Assembly: GCA_964351245.1 (NCBI GenBank)
Contig: CAYGNF010000007.1
Location: forward strand, 1-36,504
Direction of reading: 5' to 3'
From: JANRKH01 sp964351245
GTDB taxonomy: Bacteria; Pseudomonadota; Alphaproteobacteria; Rickettsiales; Rickettsiaceae
Length of the DNA: 36,504 nucleotides
Part shown: positions 9,173 through 17,921 of the stretch, piece after piece
How the letters are laid out: each line of letters begins with the position of its first letter
Position numbering within the stretch: position 1 is the first letter of the stretch
Notes under the pieces: model-generated
What the model was told of the DNA's origin: nothing
The model's input: only the letters and a program-made list of their open reading frames with translations
Database searches by the model: none
Made by a program: the position numbers and the translations under genes

Positions 9173-11155
9173 TTATATATCAAGTTTATTCACTATATAC
9201 TCTAATTTAGTAAGAGCTTGTTCGTTGATAAATTCATATCGTTTGTGCGCTTTCTTTCCCATGAGGTTTTCAACTATTTGCGTAATTTCATCTATGCTAT
9301 TAATATGTAATCTTGTTAATGTACGGGTTGCTTTATTCATAGTAGTATTCTTTAATTGTAGCGCTGTCATCTCTCCTAGACCCTTAAATCTACCGATATC
9401 TATAGAAGCTTTCGATTTATTGGAGAGTTGCCCCACTATTTTATCTTTTTCGGATTCATTATTTGCATAAAAATGTAATCCAGATTGAGTAATTCTATAT
9501 AATGGTGGTTGAGCAATATATAAATGACCTTTTTTTATCAATTCAGGCATTCTTTGAAAGAAGAATGTCATCAATAATGATGCAATATGAGCCCCGTCTA
9601 CATCAGCGTCAGTCATGATAATAATTTTTTCATATCTAAGCATTTCTTGTTTGTAATTTTTACCACTGCCGCAATTCAGAGCTATCTCTAGATCAATTAA
9701 TTCTTGGTTATGCATTATTTTGTCTAAAGTAGCCGTTACAACATTTAGTATTTTACCTCTCAGTGGTAAAATAGCCTGCGTCTCTCTATCTCTTCCTTGT
9801 TTTGCTGAGCCACCGGCAGAATCTCCTTCTACAATAAATAATTCCGTTCCCTGCATTACGTCCCTAGTGCAATCGGCTAGCTTGCCTGGTAAACGGAGTT
9901 TTTGCACCGCATTCTTTCTATTGACTTGCTTTTGCTGCTTTTTACTAATCCTAAACTCACTAGATTCCAATATTTTTTCTAGTAGATTAGAGGATGCTTT
10001 AGTGTTTTGTGTTAGCCACTGATCGAGCCTATCTTTTATAGCACTTTCTACTATCTTTGTAATAGAGGCTGAAAGAAGCCTATCTTTTGTTTGACCTTGG
10101 AATATAGGATCTTTTATAAACACAGATAAAATAGGGCACGTATTTTCCATTATATCGTCTATGGTGATATTTGAAATTTTTTTACTATTTCCTAAAAATT
10201 CAGCATATGTTTTTATTGATTTTAATAATGCTGATTTTAAGCCCTGTTCGTGAGTACCTCCTCCTATGGTTGGAATAGTGTTACAAAAAGTTTTGATAAA
10301 ATCATATCCAGTAGCAAAAGCGATGGCCCACTCGACTTTGCTTCCATCTTGATCAGTTTTAACTTCTCCGCAAAACATCTCAGGAATAATAAGGTCTTCA
10401 GATTTAATCTGCCATTTTAAATAATCTATTATTCCGTTGGGATATCTAACTTCCTCTTTTAATGGTAGATCAAATTCTTGAGCAATATCAAAAGGGCAAT
10501 GCCATATAATCGCCACTCCCTTAAAGATGTAAGCTTTAGACTTGATCATATCATACACTTTCCTTGGGTGAATGTTAAGATCTCCGAAGATCTCTTTATC
10601 TGGAGTAAAAGTAATTGAGGTGCCTTTCTTCCAAGAGGTTTTATTCTCAAGATATATAAGATCTGAAGTTTTTGCTCCTTGAGAATAAGTTTGAGTATAT
10701 ATTCCTCCATCTCTTGCTACGGATATTGAAAATTTTTCAGTAAGTGCGTTTACTACAGAAATACCTACTCCATGTAACCCTCCTGCAGTTTGATATGCAT
10801 TTTTATTAAATTTCCCCCCGGAGTGTAAAGTGGTAAGTATTACTTCTAGAGCTGATTTGTCAGGAAATTTTGGGTGTTTATCAATTGGGATACCTCGTCC
10901 ATCATCTTTAATAGATAAAGTATCTCTAGAGATAATGGATATTTCTATCTTTTTTGCAAAGCCCGCTACTGCTTCATCCATAGAATTATCCAAAACTTCA
11001 GAAACAAGGTGATGCATTGCATTAATATCTACTCCCCCAATATACATACCTGGCCTTAATCTCACAGGTTCAAGACCTTCTAAAACTTCTATATCCTCTG
11101 CGGTGTATGAGGCATTTTTCTTTGTCTTTGATTGGAAATCAAATAAATCTTTCAT
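9173..11155 (-). CDS. parE: DNA topoisomerase IV subunit B
   Basis: This is the ATPase subunit of the decatenating type IIA topoisomerase. Visible motifs are YTAEDIEVLEGLEPVRLRPG followed by MYIGG, the GHKL ATP-site motifs EVLDNSMDEAVAG, DDGRGIPIDKHP and GGLHGVGISVVNALT, and the TOPRIM region EGDSAGGSAKQGRDRETQAI and MTDADVDGAHI. The C-terminal IGRFKGLGEM is also present. The AxDIEVLEGLEPVR form indicates ParE rather than GyrB. The frame is open to 11296, but the start is placed at the ATG at 11155 (MKDLFDFQ), matching the DLF start of alphaproteobacterial ParE; the 47 extra residues look non-conserved. No strong ribosome binding site is seen at either start. It diverges from rho. Confidence 0.93.
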   Translation of the reverse strand: MKDLFDFQSKTKKNASYTAEDIEVLEGLEPVRLRPGMYIGGVDINAMHHLVSEVLDNSMDEAVAGFAKKIEISIISRDTLSIKDDGRGIPIDKHPKFPDKSALEVILTTLHSGGKFNKNAYQTAGGLHGVGISVVNALTEKFSISVARDGGIYTQTYSQGAKTSDLIYLENKTSWKKGTSITFTPDKEIFGDLNIHPRKVYDMIKSKAYIFKGVAIIWHCPFDIAQEFDLPLKEEVRYPNGIIDYLKWQIKSEDLIIPEMFCGEVKTDQDGSKVEWAIAFATGYDFIKTFCNTIPTIGGGTHEQGLKSALLKSIKTYAEFLGNSKKISNITIDDIMENTCPILSVFIKDPIFQGQTKDRLLSASITKIVESAIKDRLDQWLTQNTKASSNLLEKILESSEFRISKKQQKQVNRKNAVQKLRLPGKLADCTRDVMQGTELFIVEGDSAGGSAKQGRDRETQAILPLRGKILNVVTATLDKIMHNQELIDLEIALNCGSGKNYKQEMLRYEKIIIMTDADVDGAHIASLLMTFFFQRMPELIKKGHLYIAQPPLYRITQSGLHFYANNESEKDKIVGQLSNKSKASIDIGRFKGLGEMTALQLKNTTMNKATRTLTRLHINSIDEITQIVENLMGKKAHKRYEFINEQALTKLEYIVNKLDI

Positions 11156-11302
11156 ATTATTTTTGTATTTTTTTTGTTTGACTTGAGTAAAATCTTTTGC
11201 TATTGATTCATTATATGTATTGCATAAATGTCTAGTGCAAATACATCCAAAGTAATAGTCCCCCTTGAACATTAAATCAATTATAAATTTAATCAATTAT
11301 AC

Positions 11303-12655
11303 ATGAAGAAAAATAGAGAAAGTATAAATCACGAACATACGCGTGAAGATAATAACCCGAGTGACAAAGATCAAAACTTGCCTAGAACCGGTCAAGTAAT
11401 TCACCTAAAAGATCTAAAAAGAAAGTCCCCTGAGGAATTGCAAGTAATGGCAGAATCCATGAGTATAGAGAATACTAGCGCTATGCTTAAGCAAGAATTA
11501 ATTTTCAGTATTCTAAAAAAATTGGTTGAAGAAGGCGGCACGATAAACGGAGATGGGGTATTAGAGGTTTTACCAGATGGTTTTGGCTTTCTGAGATATG
11601 CCGAAGCTAATTACTCTGCAGGTCCAGATGATATATATGTATCACCAAATCAAATAAGAAAATTCGGACTTCGTACTGGAGATACTATAGATGGGCAAAT
11701 TAGAGCGCCGAAGTATGGTGAGCGTTATTTTGCATTACTAAAACTAAATAGTATAAATTTTGAAGATGTATCAAGAGCGCTGCATAGAGTCAATTTTGAC
11801 AATCTAACTCCTTTATATCCTGATACCAAGTTAAATCTTGAAATAGCAAATCCTTTAACTAAAGATCTGAGTAATAGGATTATTGAATTAGTATCGCCTA
11901 TGGGCAAGGGTCAGAGGGCTCTAATAGTCGCGCCTCCAAGAACTGGTAAAACTAATTTAATGCAAAATATTGCTCATGCTATTACCGAAAATCATCCTGA
12001 AGTATTTCTGATTGTTTTATTGATTGATGAAAGGCCAGAAGAAGTCACAGATATGAGTAGATCCGTCAAAGGTGAAGTAGTGAGCTCAACATTCGATGAA
12101 CCAGCTATGCGACATGTGCAGTTAGCAGAAATTGTGATAGAAAAAGCAAAAAGATTAGTAGAGCATAAAAAAGATGTGGTAATTCTTTTAGATAATATTA
12201 CGAGGCTAGCAAGAGCCTATAATACTGTTATACCTTCATCTGGCAAAGTTCTTACTGGCGGGGTAGATGCAAATGCATTACAAAGACCGAAGAGGTTTTT
12301 TGGAGCTGCAAGAAATATAGAAAACGGCGGATCTTTAACTATCATATCCACGGCTCTTATTGACACTGGATCTAGAATGGATGAGGTGATATTTGAAGAA
12401 TTCAAAGGTACCGGTAACTCAGAGATAATATTAGATAGAAGAATTGCAGATAAGAGAATATATCCCGCAATAGATATAACTAAATCTGGCACAAGAAAAG
12501 AGGATTTATTAACATCTAAAGCAACTCTTCAGAAAATGTGGGTGTTACGCAGAATTGTGAATCCTATGGGCACTGTCGATGCGATTGAATTCTTGATTGA
12601 TAAACTCAAAGATACTAAAAATAATGCAGATTTCTTTGAAACAATGAATATGTAG
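11303..12655 (+). CDS. rho: Transcription termination factor Rho
   Basis: Rho is the hexameric RNA-dependent ATPase that terminates transcription. The 450-residue protein has a polar 30-residue leader and then the N-terminal helical domain (KDLKRKSPEELQVMAESM). The cold-shock-like RNA-binding domain starts near residue 84 (GDGVLEVLPDGFGFLR, then DDIYVSPNQIRKF). The ATPase has its Walker A at about 199-217 (GKGQRALIVAPPRTGKTN) and Walker B near 295 (VILLDNITRLARAYN). The Q-loop and R-loop segments (SSGKVLTGGVDANAL, EFKGTGNSEI) are present. It is intact and divergent from parE, with 147 bases between the chosen starts, where both promoters should lie. Confidence 0.98.
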   Translation: MKKNRESINHEHTREDNNPSDKDQNLPRTGQVIHLKDLKRKSPEELQVMAESMSIENTSAMLKQELIFSILKKLVEEGGTINGDGVLEVLPDGFGFLRYAEANYSAGPDDIYVSPNQIRKFGLRTGDTIDGQIRAPKYGERYFALLKLNSINFEDVSRALHRVNFDNLTPLYPDTKLNLEIANPLTKDLSNRIIELVSPMGKGQRALIVAPPRTGKTNLMQNIAHAITENHPEVFLIVLLIDERPEEVTDMSRSVKGEVVSSTFDEPAMRHVQLAEIVIEKAKRLVEHKKDVVILLDNITRLARAYNTVIPSSGKVLTGGVDANALQRPKRFFGAARNIENGGSLTIISTALIDTGSRMDEVIFEEFKGTGNSEIILDRRIADKRIYPAIDITKSGTRKEDLLTSKATLQKMWVLRRIVNPMGTVDAIEFLIDKLKDTKNNADFFETMNM

Positions 12656-12740
12656 ATAGCAAAATGTAATATTTATGGTGTAGAATACAAATTAAGTAAG
12701 CTCGGATCTAACTAAAAGCATTAAAATATTTGGAGATTAC

Positions 12741-13463
12741 ATGAAAAATCATACTACACCTGTAAAAAACCTGAGTTACTCATCGTTTTTCAAATCTACT
12801 GACAGTAGCGCTAATGTCTATACTAATGAAATTGCATATAATGATTATTATAATTATTTGCTATTTGCATTTATTATTTTTCTAACATTATCAAATATTG
12901 CTGTCACTAAATTATGTAATTTTTTTGGTAATAGTATGCCAGGAGGAATGATTTTTTTTCCTTTTCTTTACGTAATCAACGATGTCGTCACAGAAGTATA
13001 CGGGTTTCGCAAGGGTAGGAGAATGATTATTGCAGGTCTTATCTCAACTATATTAATCAATCTACTATTATATGTGGTTGTTTTGATTCCTTCTGCTCCA
13101 GGATTTGAAAATAACGACGCTTTTCATAAAATATTTTCACTCTCCCCTAGAATATTCTTAGCTTCTCTTGCAAGTTATTTTGTAGGGGAAAATATTAACT
13201 CATTCATTCTAACAATCTTAAAAATCAAATATAGTGGAAGAGTTTTTGTTTTTAGGGCCATTATTAGTACTTTGATAGGATCCTTAATTGAAGGTTCTTT
13301 GTTTTTCTGCTTTATTTTTTATGGCACATTACCTTTGGGAGCAATTTTTGAGATGGCAATAAAAACCAGCTTAGTAAAAATGATTGTAGAAATACTTGTG
13401 ATGCCTATTAGCGTATATATTATCTATATCATTAAATCACATAAGGATTATATAAGACCATAA
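12741..13463 (+). CDS. Queuosine precursor transporter (YhhQ/VUT family)
   Basis: This 240-residue integral membrane protein has about six hydrophobic segments after a polar N-terminus of about 30 residues. The family signature is clear: MPGGMIFFPFLYVINDVVTE followed by VYGFRKGRRMI, with the later VFRAIISTLIGSLIEGSLFF segment. YhhQ-type carriers import 7-deazaguanine precursors for the queuosine modification of tRNA wobble G. A GGAG ribosome binding site lies 7 bases before the ATG. It follows rho by 85 bases and may be co-transcribed. Importing a precursor rather than making it would suit a host-dependent bacterium, but no queuosine biosynthesis genes are in the window to test this. Confidence 0.88.
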   Translation: MKNHTTPVKNLSYSSFFKSTDSSANVYTNEIAYNDYYNYLLFAFIIFLTLSNIAVTKLCNFFGNSMPGGMIFFPFLYVINDVVTEVYGFRKGRRMIIAGLISTILINLLLYVVVLIPSAPGFENNDAFHKIFSLSPRIFLASLASYFVGENINSFILTILKIKYSGRVFVFRAIISTLIGSLIEGSLFFCFIFYGTLPLGAIFEMAIKTSLVKMIVEILVMPISVYIIYIIKSHKDYIRP

Positions 13464-13507
13464 TTGCCGGTGATGATTTTATTGATGGTCTGGATGATCA
13501 ATAGTTT

Positions 13508-13529
13508 CAGGATTTCTTCGGAATTCTTG
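13508..13529. terminator. UUCG-loop hairpin between convergent yhhQ-type gene and csrA
   Basis: A 9-bp stem with one T-T mismatch and one G-T pair closes a TTCG tetraloop (CAGGATTTC-TTCG-GAATTCTTG). C(UUCG)G loops are exceptionally stable in RNA. It sits in the 110-base gap where two genes converge, the expected place for a bidirectional terminator. The flanks hold further GATCAAT/ATTGTGATC complementarity that could extend the structure. There is no clear T-run, so a classic intrinsic terminator is not proven. Confidence 0.35.
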
Positions 13530-13573
13530 ATTGTGATCAATAATGTATTAATATTAGGTATATCATCTTATCC

Positions 13574-13801
13574 TTAAGTTGTGTAATGCCTATTATCTGG
13601 TACCCCCGCATCTTCAAAAGTATCCGCGGAAGCTTTATTCATCTCTGCAATTTTTGAATGAAGCTCGCTCCTAAGTATCGCAACATCTTCTGGAAATTCC
13701 CATCCTAGAGTGATCTTAGAGCCTTGCACATCTATCACCTTAACTGTGATATTGTTGTTAATTATGATAGATTCGCCTTTTTTGCGAGTAATATATAGCA
13801 T
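13574..13801 (-). CDS. csrA: Carbon storage regulator CsrA (RsmA), post-transcriptional regulator
   Basis: This 75-residue RNA-binding dimer recognises GGA motifs in mRNA leaders to control translation and stability. The N-terminal strand MLYITRKKGESIIINNNITV matches the family, with MLxITRKxGES as the signature. The VKVIDVQGSKITLGWEFPEDVAILRSEL segment is typical, including the basic end of the RNA-binding strand (R69-like position). In many flagellated bacteria CsrA or its antagonist FliW is linked to flagellar genes. Here csrA is divergent from flgBC-fliE with only 83 bases between start codons, which suggests joint regulation. No FliW gene is seen in the window. Its own ATG has no obvious Shine-Dalgarno sequence. 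Confidence 0.95.
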   Translation of the reverse strand: MLYITRKKGESIIINNNITVKVIDVQGSKITLGWEFPEDVAILRSELHSKIAEMNKASADTFEDAGVPDNRHYTT

Positions 13802-13840
13802 TTTTATAAGTAAGTTATGTTTTTTCTAGACAAGCAGTTT

Positions 13841-13872
13841 ATTTATTATTATTTTACAAAATAATAATAAAT
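13841..13872. repeat. Perfect 15-bp AT-only inverted repeat in the csrA/flgB divergent region
   Basis: ATTTATTATTATTTT at 13841-13855 is exactly complementary, inverted, to 13858-13872, with AC between the arms. It lies between csrA (starts at 13801 on the minus strand) and flgB (starts at 13885). It could be an operator, a cruciform-prone site or a hairpin in the flgB leader RNA ending about 12 bases before the ATG. AT-rich sequence makes shorter palindromes common, but 15 perfect pairs is long. Confidence 0.8.
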
Positions 13873-13884
13873 TAACAAGTAAAT

Positions 13885-14268
13885 ATGAGTGATACCGACG
13901 ATTCTTTACGAGAGTTCTTGTATTTTTTAACTACAAGACAAGAAATAATCGCAGAAAATATAGCCAATGTTAATACTCCAGGCAAGATTTCTAAGGAAAT
14001 TAAGTTTACTAAAAAAGATGACCCAGTAAAACATAGAGTGTGTAATTTATCTACAACAAACCCTAAGCATATTGCAGGATCAAAGCCGAAGTTGGGTTAT
14101 AAAACCCTTGTAGATACATCAGGGGATATAAAGCCAAATGGGAATAATATCGACCTTACTCACGAAGCAAAAAAAGGATCGGAGAATAGAATAAAATTTG
14201 ATACAGCCTTAAAGGCTTATAAAAGTGGATCAGAGCTTCTGAAAATAGCAATAAGTAAGTCAAGATGA
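13885..14268 (+). CDS. flgB: Flagellar basal-body rod protein FlgB
   Basis: This is a component of the proximal rod of the flagellum, in the periplasm. The 127-residue protein has the N-terminal rod signature with TTRQEIIAENIANVNTPG, and the C-terminal helix (FDTALKAYKSGSELLKIAIS) matches the coiled-coil end of FlgB. The central variable part is short, and KPNGNNIDLTHEAKK corresponds to the conserved DGNNVDLxxE segment. The gene overlaps flgC by 4 bases (ATGA), indicating translational coupling. There is no strong ribosome binding site at the ATG, which stands just after the 15-bp inverted repeat. Confidence 0.92.
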   Translation: MSDTDDSLREFLYFLTTRQEIIAENIANVNTPGKISKEIKFTKKDDPVKHRVCNLSTTNPKHIAGSKPKLGYKTLVDTSGDIKPNGNNIDLTHEAKKGSENRIKFDTALKAYKSGSELLKIAISKSR

Positions 14269-14732
14269 AAATAGTAGCATTTACGATACTAATCTTATTT
14301 TCACCAACTATTTTAGCGTTAGAAGATAGTCTGATGAAAGCTCTAGAAATATCTGCATATGGTAATAAGTTTCAAGCTCAGAGACTAAAGATTATTGCCG
14401 AAAATTTAGCAAATGAAGATTCTATATCTACGGAGCCAGGAGGAGATCCGTATCAACGCAAAGTAATTTTTGCCAAAAATATATATGATCCTAAGCTGAA
14501 GGCTAGAGTATTAAAGATTAAGAAGTATGATGTTGATAAAACGCCATATAAAATAAAATACGATCCATACAATCCAGCTGCAAATACAGAAGGTTATGTT
14601 AAGTTACCAAATGTTGAAAAGATTATTGAAAAAGCTGACGCAATGGAATCTCAAAGGAGTTATGAAGCAAATTTATCTATTATGCAGTCATCGACTCAAA
14701 TGATTGAAAAAACTATAGAAGCAATGAGGTAA
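14265..14732 (+). CDS. flgC: Flagellar basal-body rod protein FlgC
   Basis: This is the second proximal rod protein. The rod signature LMKALEISAYGNKFQAQRLK followed by IIAENLAN is at residues 23-50. PGGDPYQRKVIFAKN and the C-terminal SYEANLSIMQSSTQMIEKTI are family-typical. The 155-residue length exceeds the usual ~135-140 because of about 20 extra N-terminal residues (MKIVAFTILILFSPTILA). These read like a Sec signal peptide, although FlgC is normally exported by the flagellar type III apparatus without one. The ATG at 14334 (MKALEIS) would give the standard length, but the upstream ATG overlaps flgB as ATGA. The choice of start is therefore open. Confidence 0.92.
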   Translation: MKIVAFTILILFSPTILALEDSLMKALEISAYGNKFQAQRLKIIAENLANEDSISTEPGGDPYQRKVIFAKNIYDPKLKARVLKIKKYDVDKTPYKIKYDPYNPAANTEGYVKLPNVEKIIEKADAMESQRSYEANLSIMQSSTQMIEKTIEAMR

Positions 14733-14735
14733 ATT

Positions 14736-15167
14736 ATGTCTGTAGATAGTATTAATTTAGAAGCAATGAATGCATACAAGCAGATATCTAGTAATAAAAT
14801 ATCTAGAAGCGTTGATACACCTGTAACAGATGCCGTTAATTTCCAAAAAATGATGGAGGTAAATTTTAATAAATTAGCATCTCTCACACCCGATCAGATA
14901 CTCAAAAGAATACCAGTAGCTCAAGGATTGCAAAATTCTCAAGCTTATAAGCTAGATATTTCCTCTAACTTATATAAGGGTATAAACCAGCTTAAAACCA
15001 GCCTTAATCAACAAGAGCACCACGCAAAAAAAGCATCTCTTGGTGAAGCTAATATTATTGACTTAATGACTTCTACAACGCAAGCCTCTAATATTCTTTC
15101 GGCCTTTGTTGCGATTAAAGATTCTGCCAAAGAATCCTGGGAGAAAATTTGGAGCATGTCTCTATAA
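14736..15167 (+). CDS. fliE: Flagellar hook-basal body complex protein FliE
   Basis: FliE links the MS ring to the proximal rod and is needed for export gating. The 143-residue protein is longer than the usual ~105. The conserved C-terminus is clear (LMTSTTQASNILSAFVAIKD, then SAKESWEKIWSMSL), matching the FliE pattern of a helical region ending in a short MxM-like tail. The N-terminal half is polar and poorly conserved. It starts 3 bases after flgC, as the third gene of flgB-flgC-fliE. Other flagellar genes are absent from the window and would have to be elsewhere. Confidence 0.88.
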   Translation: MSVDSINLEAMNAYKQISSNKISRSVDTPVTDAVNFQKMMEVNFNKLASLTPDQILKRIPVAQGLQNSQAYKLDISSNLYKGINQLKTSLNQQEHHAKKASLGEANIIDLMTSTTQASNILSAFVAIKDSAKESWEKIWSMSL

Positions 15168-15184
15168 AGCTCTGGATAGCCTTA

Positions 15185-17830
15185 TTATTGACTATACGAA
15201 GATGCGCCTTTCATTAATCTTTTGAGCTTCTCCATATCGGAATTATCTCTGAATTTTAGATTTTTTGATAATTGATTTACCATGCCTTGGGCTGACATAT
15301 TCATATTAATTAAATATACATCTTGCGGTGCAATATTTTTTCCATAAGGAAGGAATGAAAATGTAGCGGCGATATCGGTAAAGCTGCTTGTAGTATTATA
15401 TTCAGCTTTTGCATCTAGTCTAAATAATAAGGATGCACCCTTAATCTCTGTAAGATCTAATGAATTATTAGAGTAAGTATAGTTGCCCCTGAGATCTTCT
15501 ATTATACTAGTACCAGAAGATACAGCGCTTGCCATGAGGTCCCTAGATTTCTCTAGGGTAATATTACTAGAGCTAAGATTGATAATTAAGTCATTCAAAT
15601 TTAATTGCTCAAACTCTATATCTTTACCGAGGAAAGTACCGGATATTCGAGTATTTGATATGAGATCCTCTGTATTCATTCCAGAAGTTACAATTTGCCC
15701 TCCTACGCTCAGTAAACCATCTTTCAAGAATAATGGTTTTTGTAGATGATGATTAATATCGCCCAAATTCATATGCTCTAAAGCTCCTGCTATGTTAAGC
15801 TTGATGGGATTAAATACGATATTTCCTGTGATCGCCCCCTCACCTCCAAGTGTTTTACAACTTGCTTTTTGTATTAAAAGCGGTCCGTTTTTGTTATCAA
15901 TATACCAATTTAGATTATCAATTGCTAAACCAGAGAGATTTAGTTTGGTAATATTGCCTGAGAGATTGACCGATGCTATCTCTGATATAAAATTATTATT
16001 TAAATATGTTAATATTTGATTTACATCATTATAATCATATTGTAAGATTAGGTTACCGTCTTTAATATTAAAGTAGAAGATTGGCTTCAGGTCCGTAGAA
16101 ACTATATTAATATCTCCATCTAAAAATTGATCCTGAGTTTGAATTTGTAAATTATCAATCTTGAATTTACTCTCTGCAAGATTAACCAAACCTTTTAGTG
16201 CCTGGATTTTTATACCCTCGGCTACAATATCGTGCAAATTAATTCCTAAATGTAATCTGATAGGAAAATTTCTGAAATACGTAAACTTCCTGCTGTAGCT
16301 TTGCTCATCCATATCCATGCCTAAAGATTTAAAGTATTGATATATTGAGGTTAATGTACTGACATTAGGGTCATTAATATCAAATGCTCCTGTATAGATT
16401 GTTCCAATTGCAAGATTTTCTTCCCCAACTAACTTGATACTTAAGTTGCCTTGGATATTTTGCCCCGATGTTCTTAGTGAGTAATTTGATAAGCTGATAT
16501 CTTTTGGAGTAGCAGTGAGATCCGCTTTGAGATAAAAGTAATCATTATTTGCATCTGGTAATTTACCATGGTAAAAGCTTTGCGCTAGTTGATTGATATT
16601 TTGGCCGTTTAATTCTATGGCTCCCTTAAATTTGGGTCTTATACCATTATCATGAACAGAACCTGATAAAACTAACTTTCCTGTATTATTATATGCAGAA
16701 TTGCAAAAATTGATGATTAATGATTCGTTGCGAGCCACTCCTTTCATGATCAAATTATTTAATTTGAAAGATCTAGAGAGTGCTTCATGTGCATTAATAT
16801 CAAATAATAACTCATTGACATGCTCGCCAAGTATAGGCTGCGCTTCTGATAAATTAACATTATCATATTCAGGAGCAAGTAGATTATCTAAGTTGATTTG
16901 GTTAATGTCGACTTTAAGTAAATATTTATTTTTTTGCTCTTCGTCCTTTTGGCAATATCCAGTCCCATCAATATTATCCCCTTTAATGACAATGCGATCT
17001 AGTACTGTACCTTCTATATCACCCTTTATCTTGCCCTTAACATGTATTGATGTACGATCTTTAAAGGCGTAGAGTAGTGGAAATTTATATATTGGCGCAA
17101 AAACTTTAACTGCTTGTGGTAAATTGTATGTAGCAACATCAAACTCTCCATAAGTGGTATTATTTTCAGTGAATCTATGAGAAATATTAAACTGGAAGAG
17201 AGGGTGCTGCATTTTCAAGCTTGATGAAAAGCTATTAATGGAGGGGTAAAATTGTATAGCTTCAGATATTTTTATATTATTTGCTAAATTACATTCAATA
17301 CTCATATCTCGCCGCAGCTTCCTAAGGTTAAATTGACTTGCAATTGGATGATTAGGTTTTTCTGAATTCCATATGTTAGTGATACTGATTTGATTCATCG
17401 CAAAATTTTTCTCTGTAATAAAGAATATGTAGTTATTAAGTGAATGAAGTGATGTAATCTTGGTGTTATTAATATCCTTGAGATATAAGTCTGATATTAC
17501 TAAGTGATAATTCTCTAAATCCGCTCTTATCATACTCATAAAACTTGGATATATTTTCACCTTATTTCCAGCAATATAGCTATGAGATTCTTTGGTGCTA
17601 ATAGACTCGATTTTCTCTATTGCAATGTGAGGTAAGGGATATAAATGCAAAGAAAGATCTTGAACATCGCACTTAGCATCTAGAAGTTCACTGACTGATT
17701 GAGAAATTTTTGTTTTAAGAAGATTCTTATCTATACTATTTATTGTGTAATAAATAAATCCGACAATAAATAATGTGAGCACTAGTGCCCCTAAAACTGA
17801 TGCCTTTAAATAAAAATTGTGATTTCTCAT
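15185..17830 (-). CDS. AsmA-family envelope protein
   Basis: This 881-residue protein has one N-terminal membrane anchor (about residues 8-29) followed by a long beta-rich periplasmic part. The segment after the anchor (INSIDKNLLKTKISQSVSEL, then CDVQDLSLHLYPLPHIAIEK) is the AsmA N-terminal signature. The C-terminal part repeats short strands with patterns such as LNIAGALEHMNLGDINHHL and ends in the AsmA-like QGMVNQLSKNLKFRDNSDME. Members of this superfamily are thought to bridge inner and outer membranes and move phospholipid. It converges with fliE (17 bases apart) and diverges from rimM. The precise function here is inferred from family alone. There is no clear Shine-Dalgarno sequence at 17830. 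Confidence 0.82.
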   Translation of the reverse strand: MRNHNFYLKASVLGALVLTLFIVGFIYYTINSIDKNLLKTKISQSVSELLDAKCDVQDLSLHLYPLPHIAIEKIESISTKESHSYIAGNKVKIYPSFMSMIRADLENYHLVISDLYLKDINNTKITSLHSLNNYIFFITEKNFAMNQISITNIWNSEKPNHPIASQFNLRKLRRDMSIECNLANNIKISEAIQFYPSINSFSSSLKMQHPLFQFNISHRFTENNTTYGEFDVATYNLPQAVKVFAPIYKFPLLYAFKDRTSIHVKGKIKGDIEGTVLDRIVIKGDNIDGTGYCQKDEEQKNKYLLKVDINQINLDNLLAPEYDNVNLSEAQPILGEHVNELLFDINAHEALSRSFKLNNLIMKGVARNESLIINFCNSAYNNTGKLVLSGSVHDNGIRPKFKGAIELNGQNINQLAQSFYHGKLPDANNDYFYLKADLTATPKDISLSNYSLRTSGQNIQGNLSIKLVGEENLAIGTIYTGAFDINDPNVSTLTSIYQYFKSLGMDMDEQSYSRKFTYFRNFPIRLHLGINLHDIVAEGIKIQALKGLVNLAESKFKIDNLQIQTQDQFLDGDINIVSTDLKPIFYFNIKDGNLILQYDYNDVNQILTYLNNNFISEIASVNLSGNITKLNLSGLAIDNLNWYIDNKNGPLLIQKASCKTLGGEGAITGNIVFNPIKLNIAGALEHMNLGDINHHLQKPLFLKDGLLSVGGQIVTSGMNTEDLISNTRISGTFLGKDIEFEQLNLNDLIINLSSSNITLEKSRDLMASAVSSGTSIIEDLRGNYTYSNNSLDLTEIKGASLLFRLDAKAEYNTTSSFTDIAATFSFLPYGKNIAPQDVYLINMNMSAQGMVNQLSKNLKFRDNSDMEKLKRLMKGASSYSQ

Positions 17831-17921
17831 AAATTATGCTGCAAATTAAAGCTTGAGTTATAGCAAGATTGATATATCATAATAATCTTATTTAGCTTTT
17901 GAAGCAAGTGGTTAGATCATT

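Noticed and set aside
9173..11296. Assignment of the topoisomerase B subunit as GyrB
   Set aside because: The N-terminal DLF start and the AEDIEVLEGLEPVRLRPG form match ParE; GyrB typically has a different wording around VLKGLDAVRKRPGMYIG.
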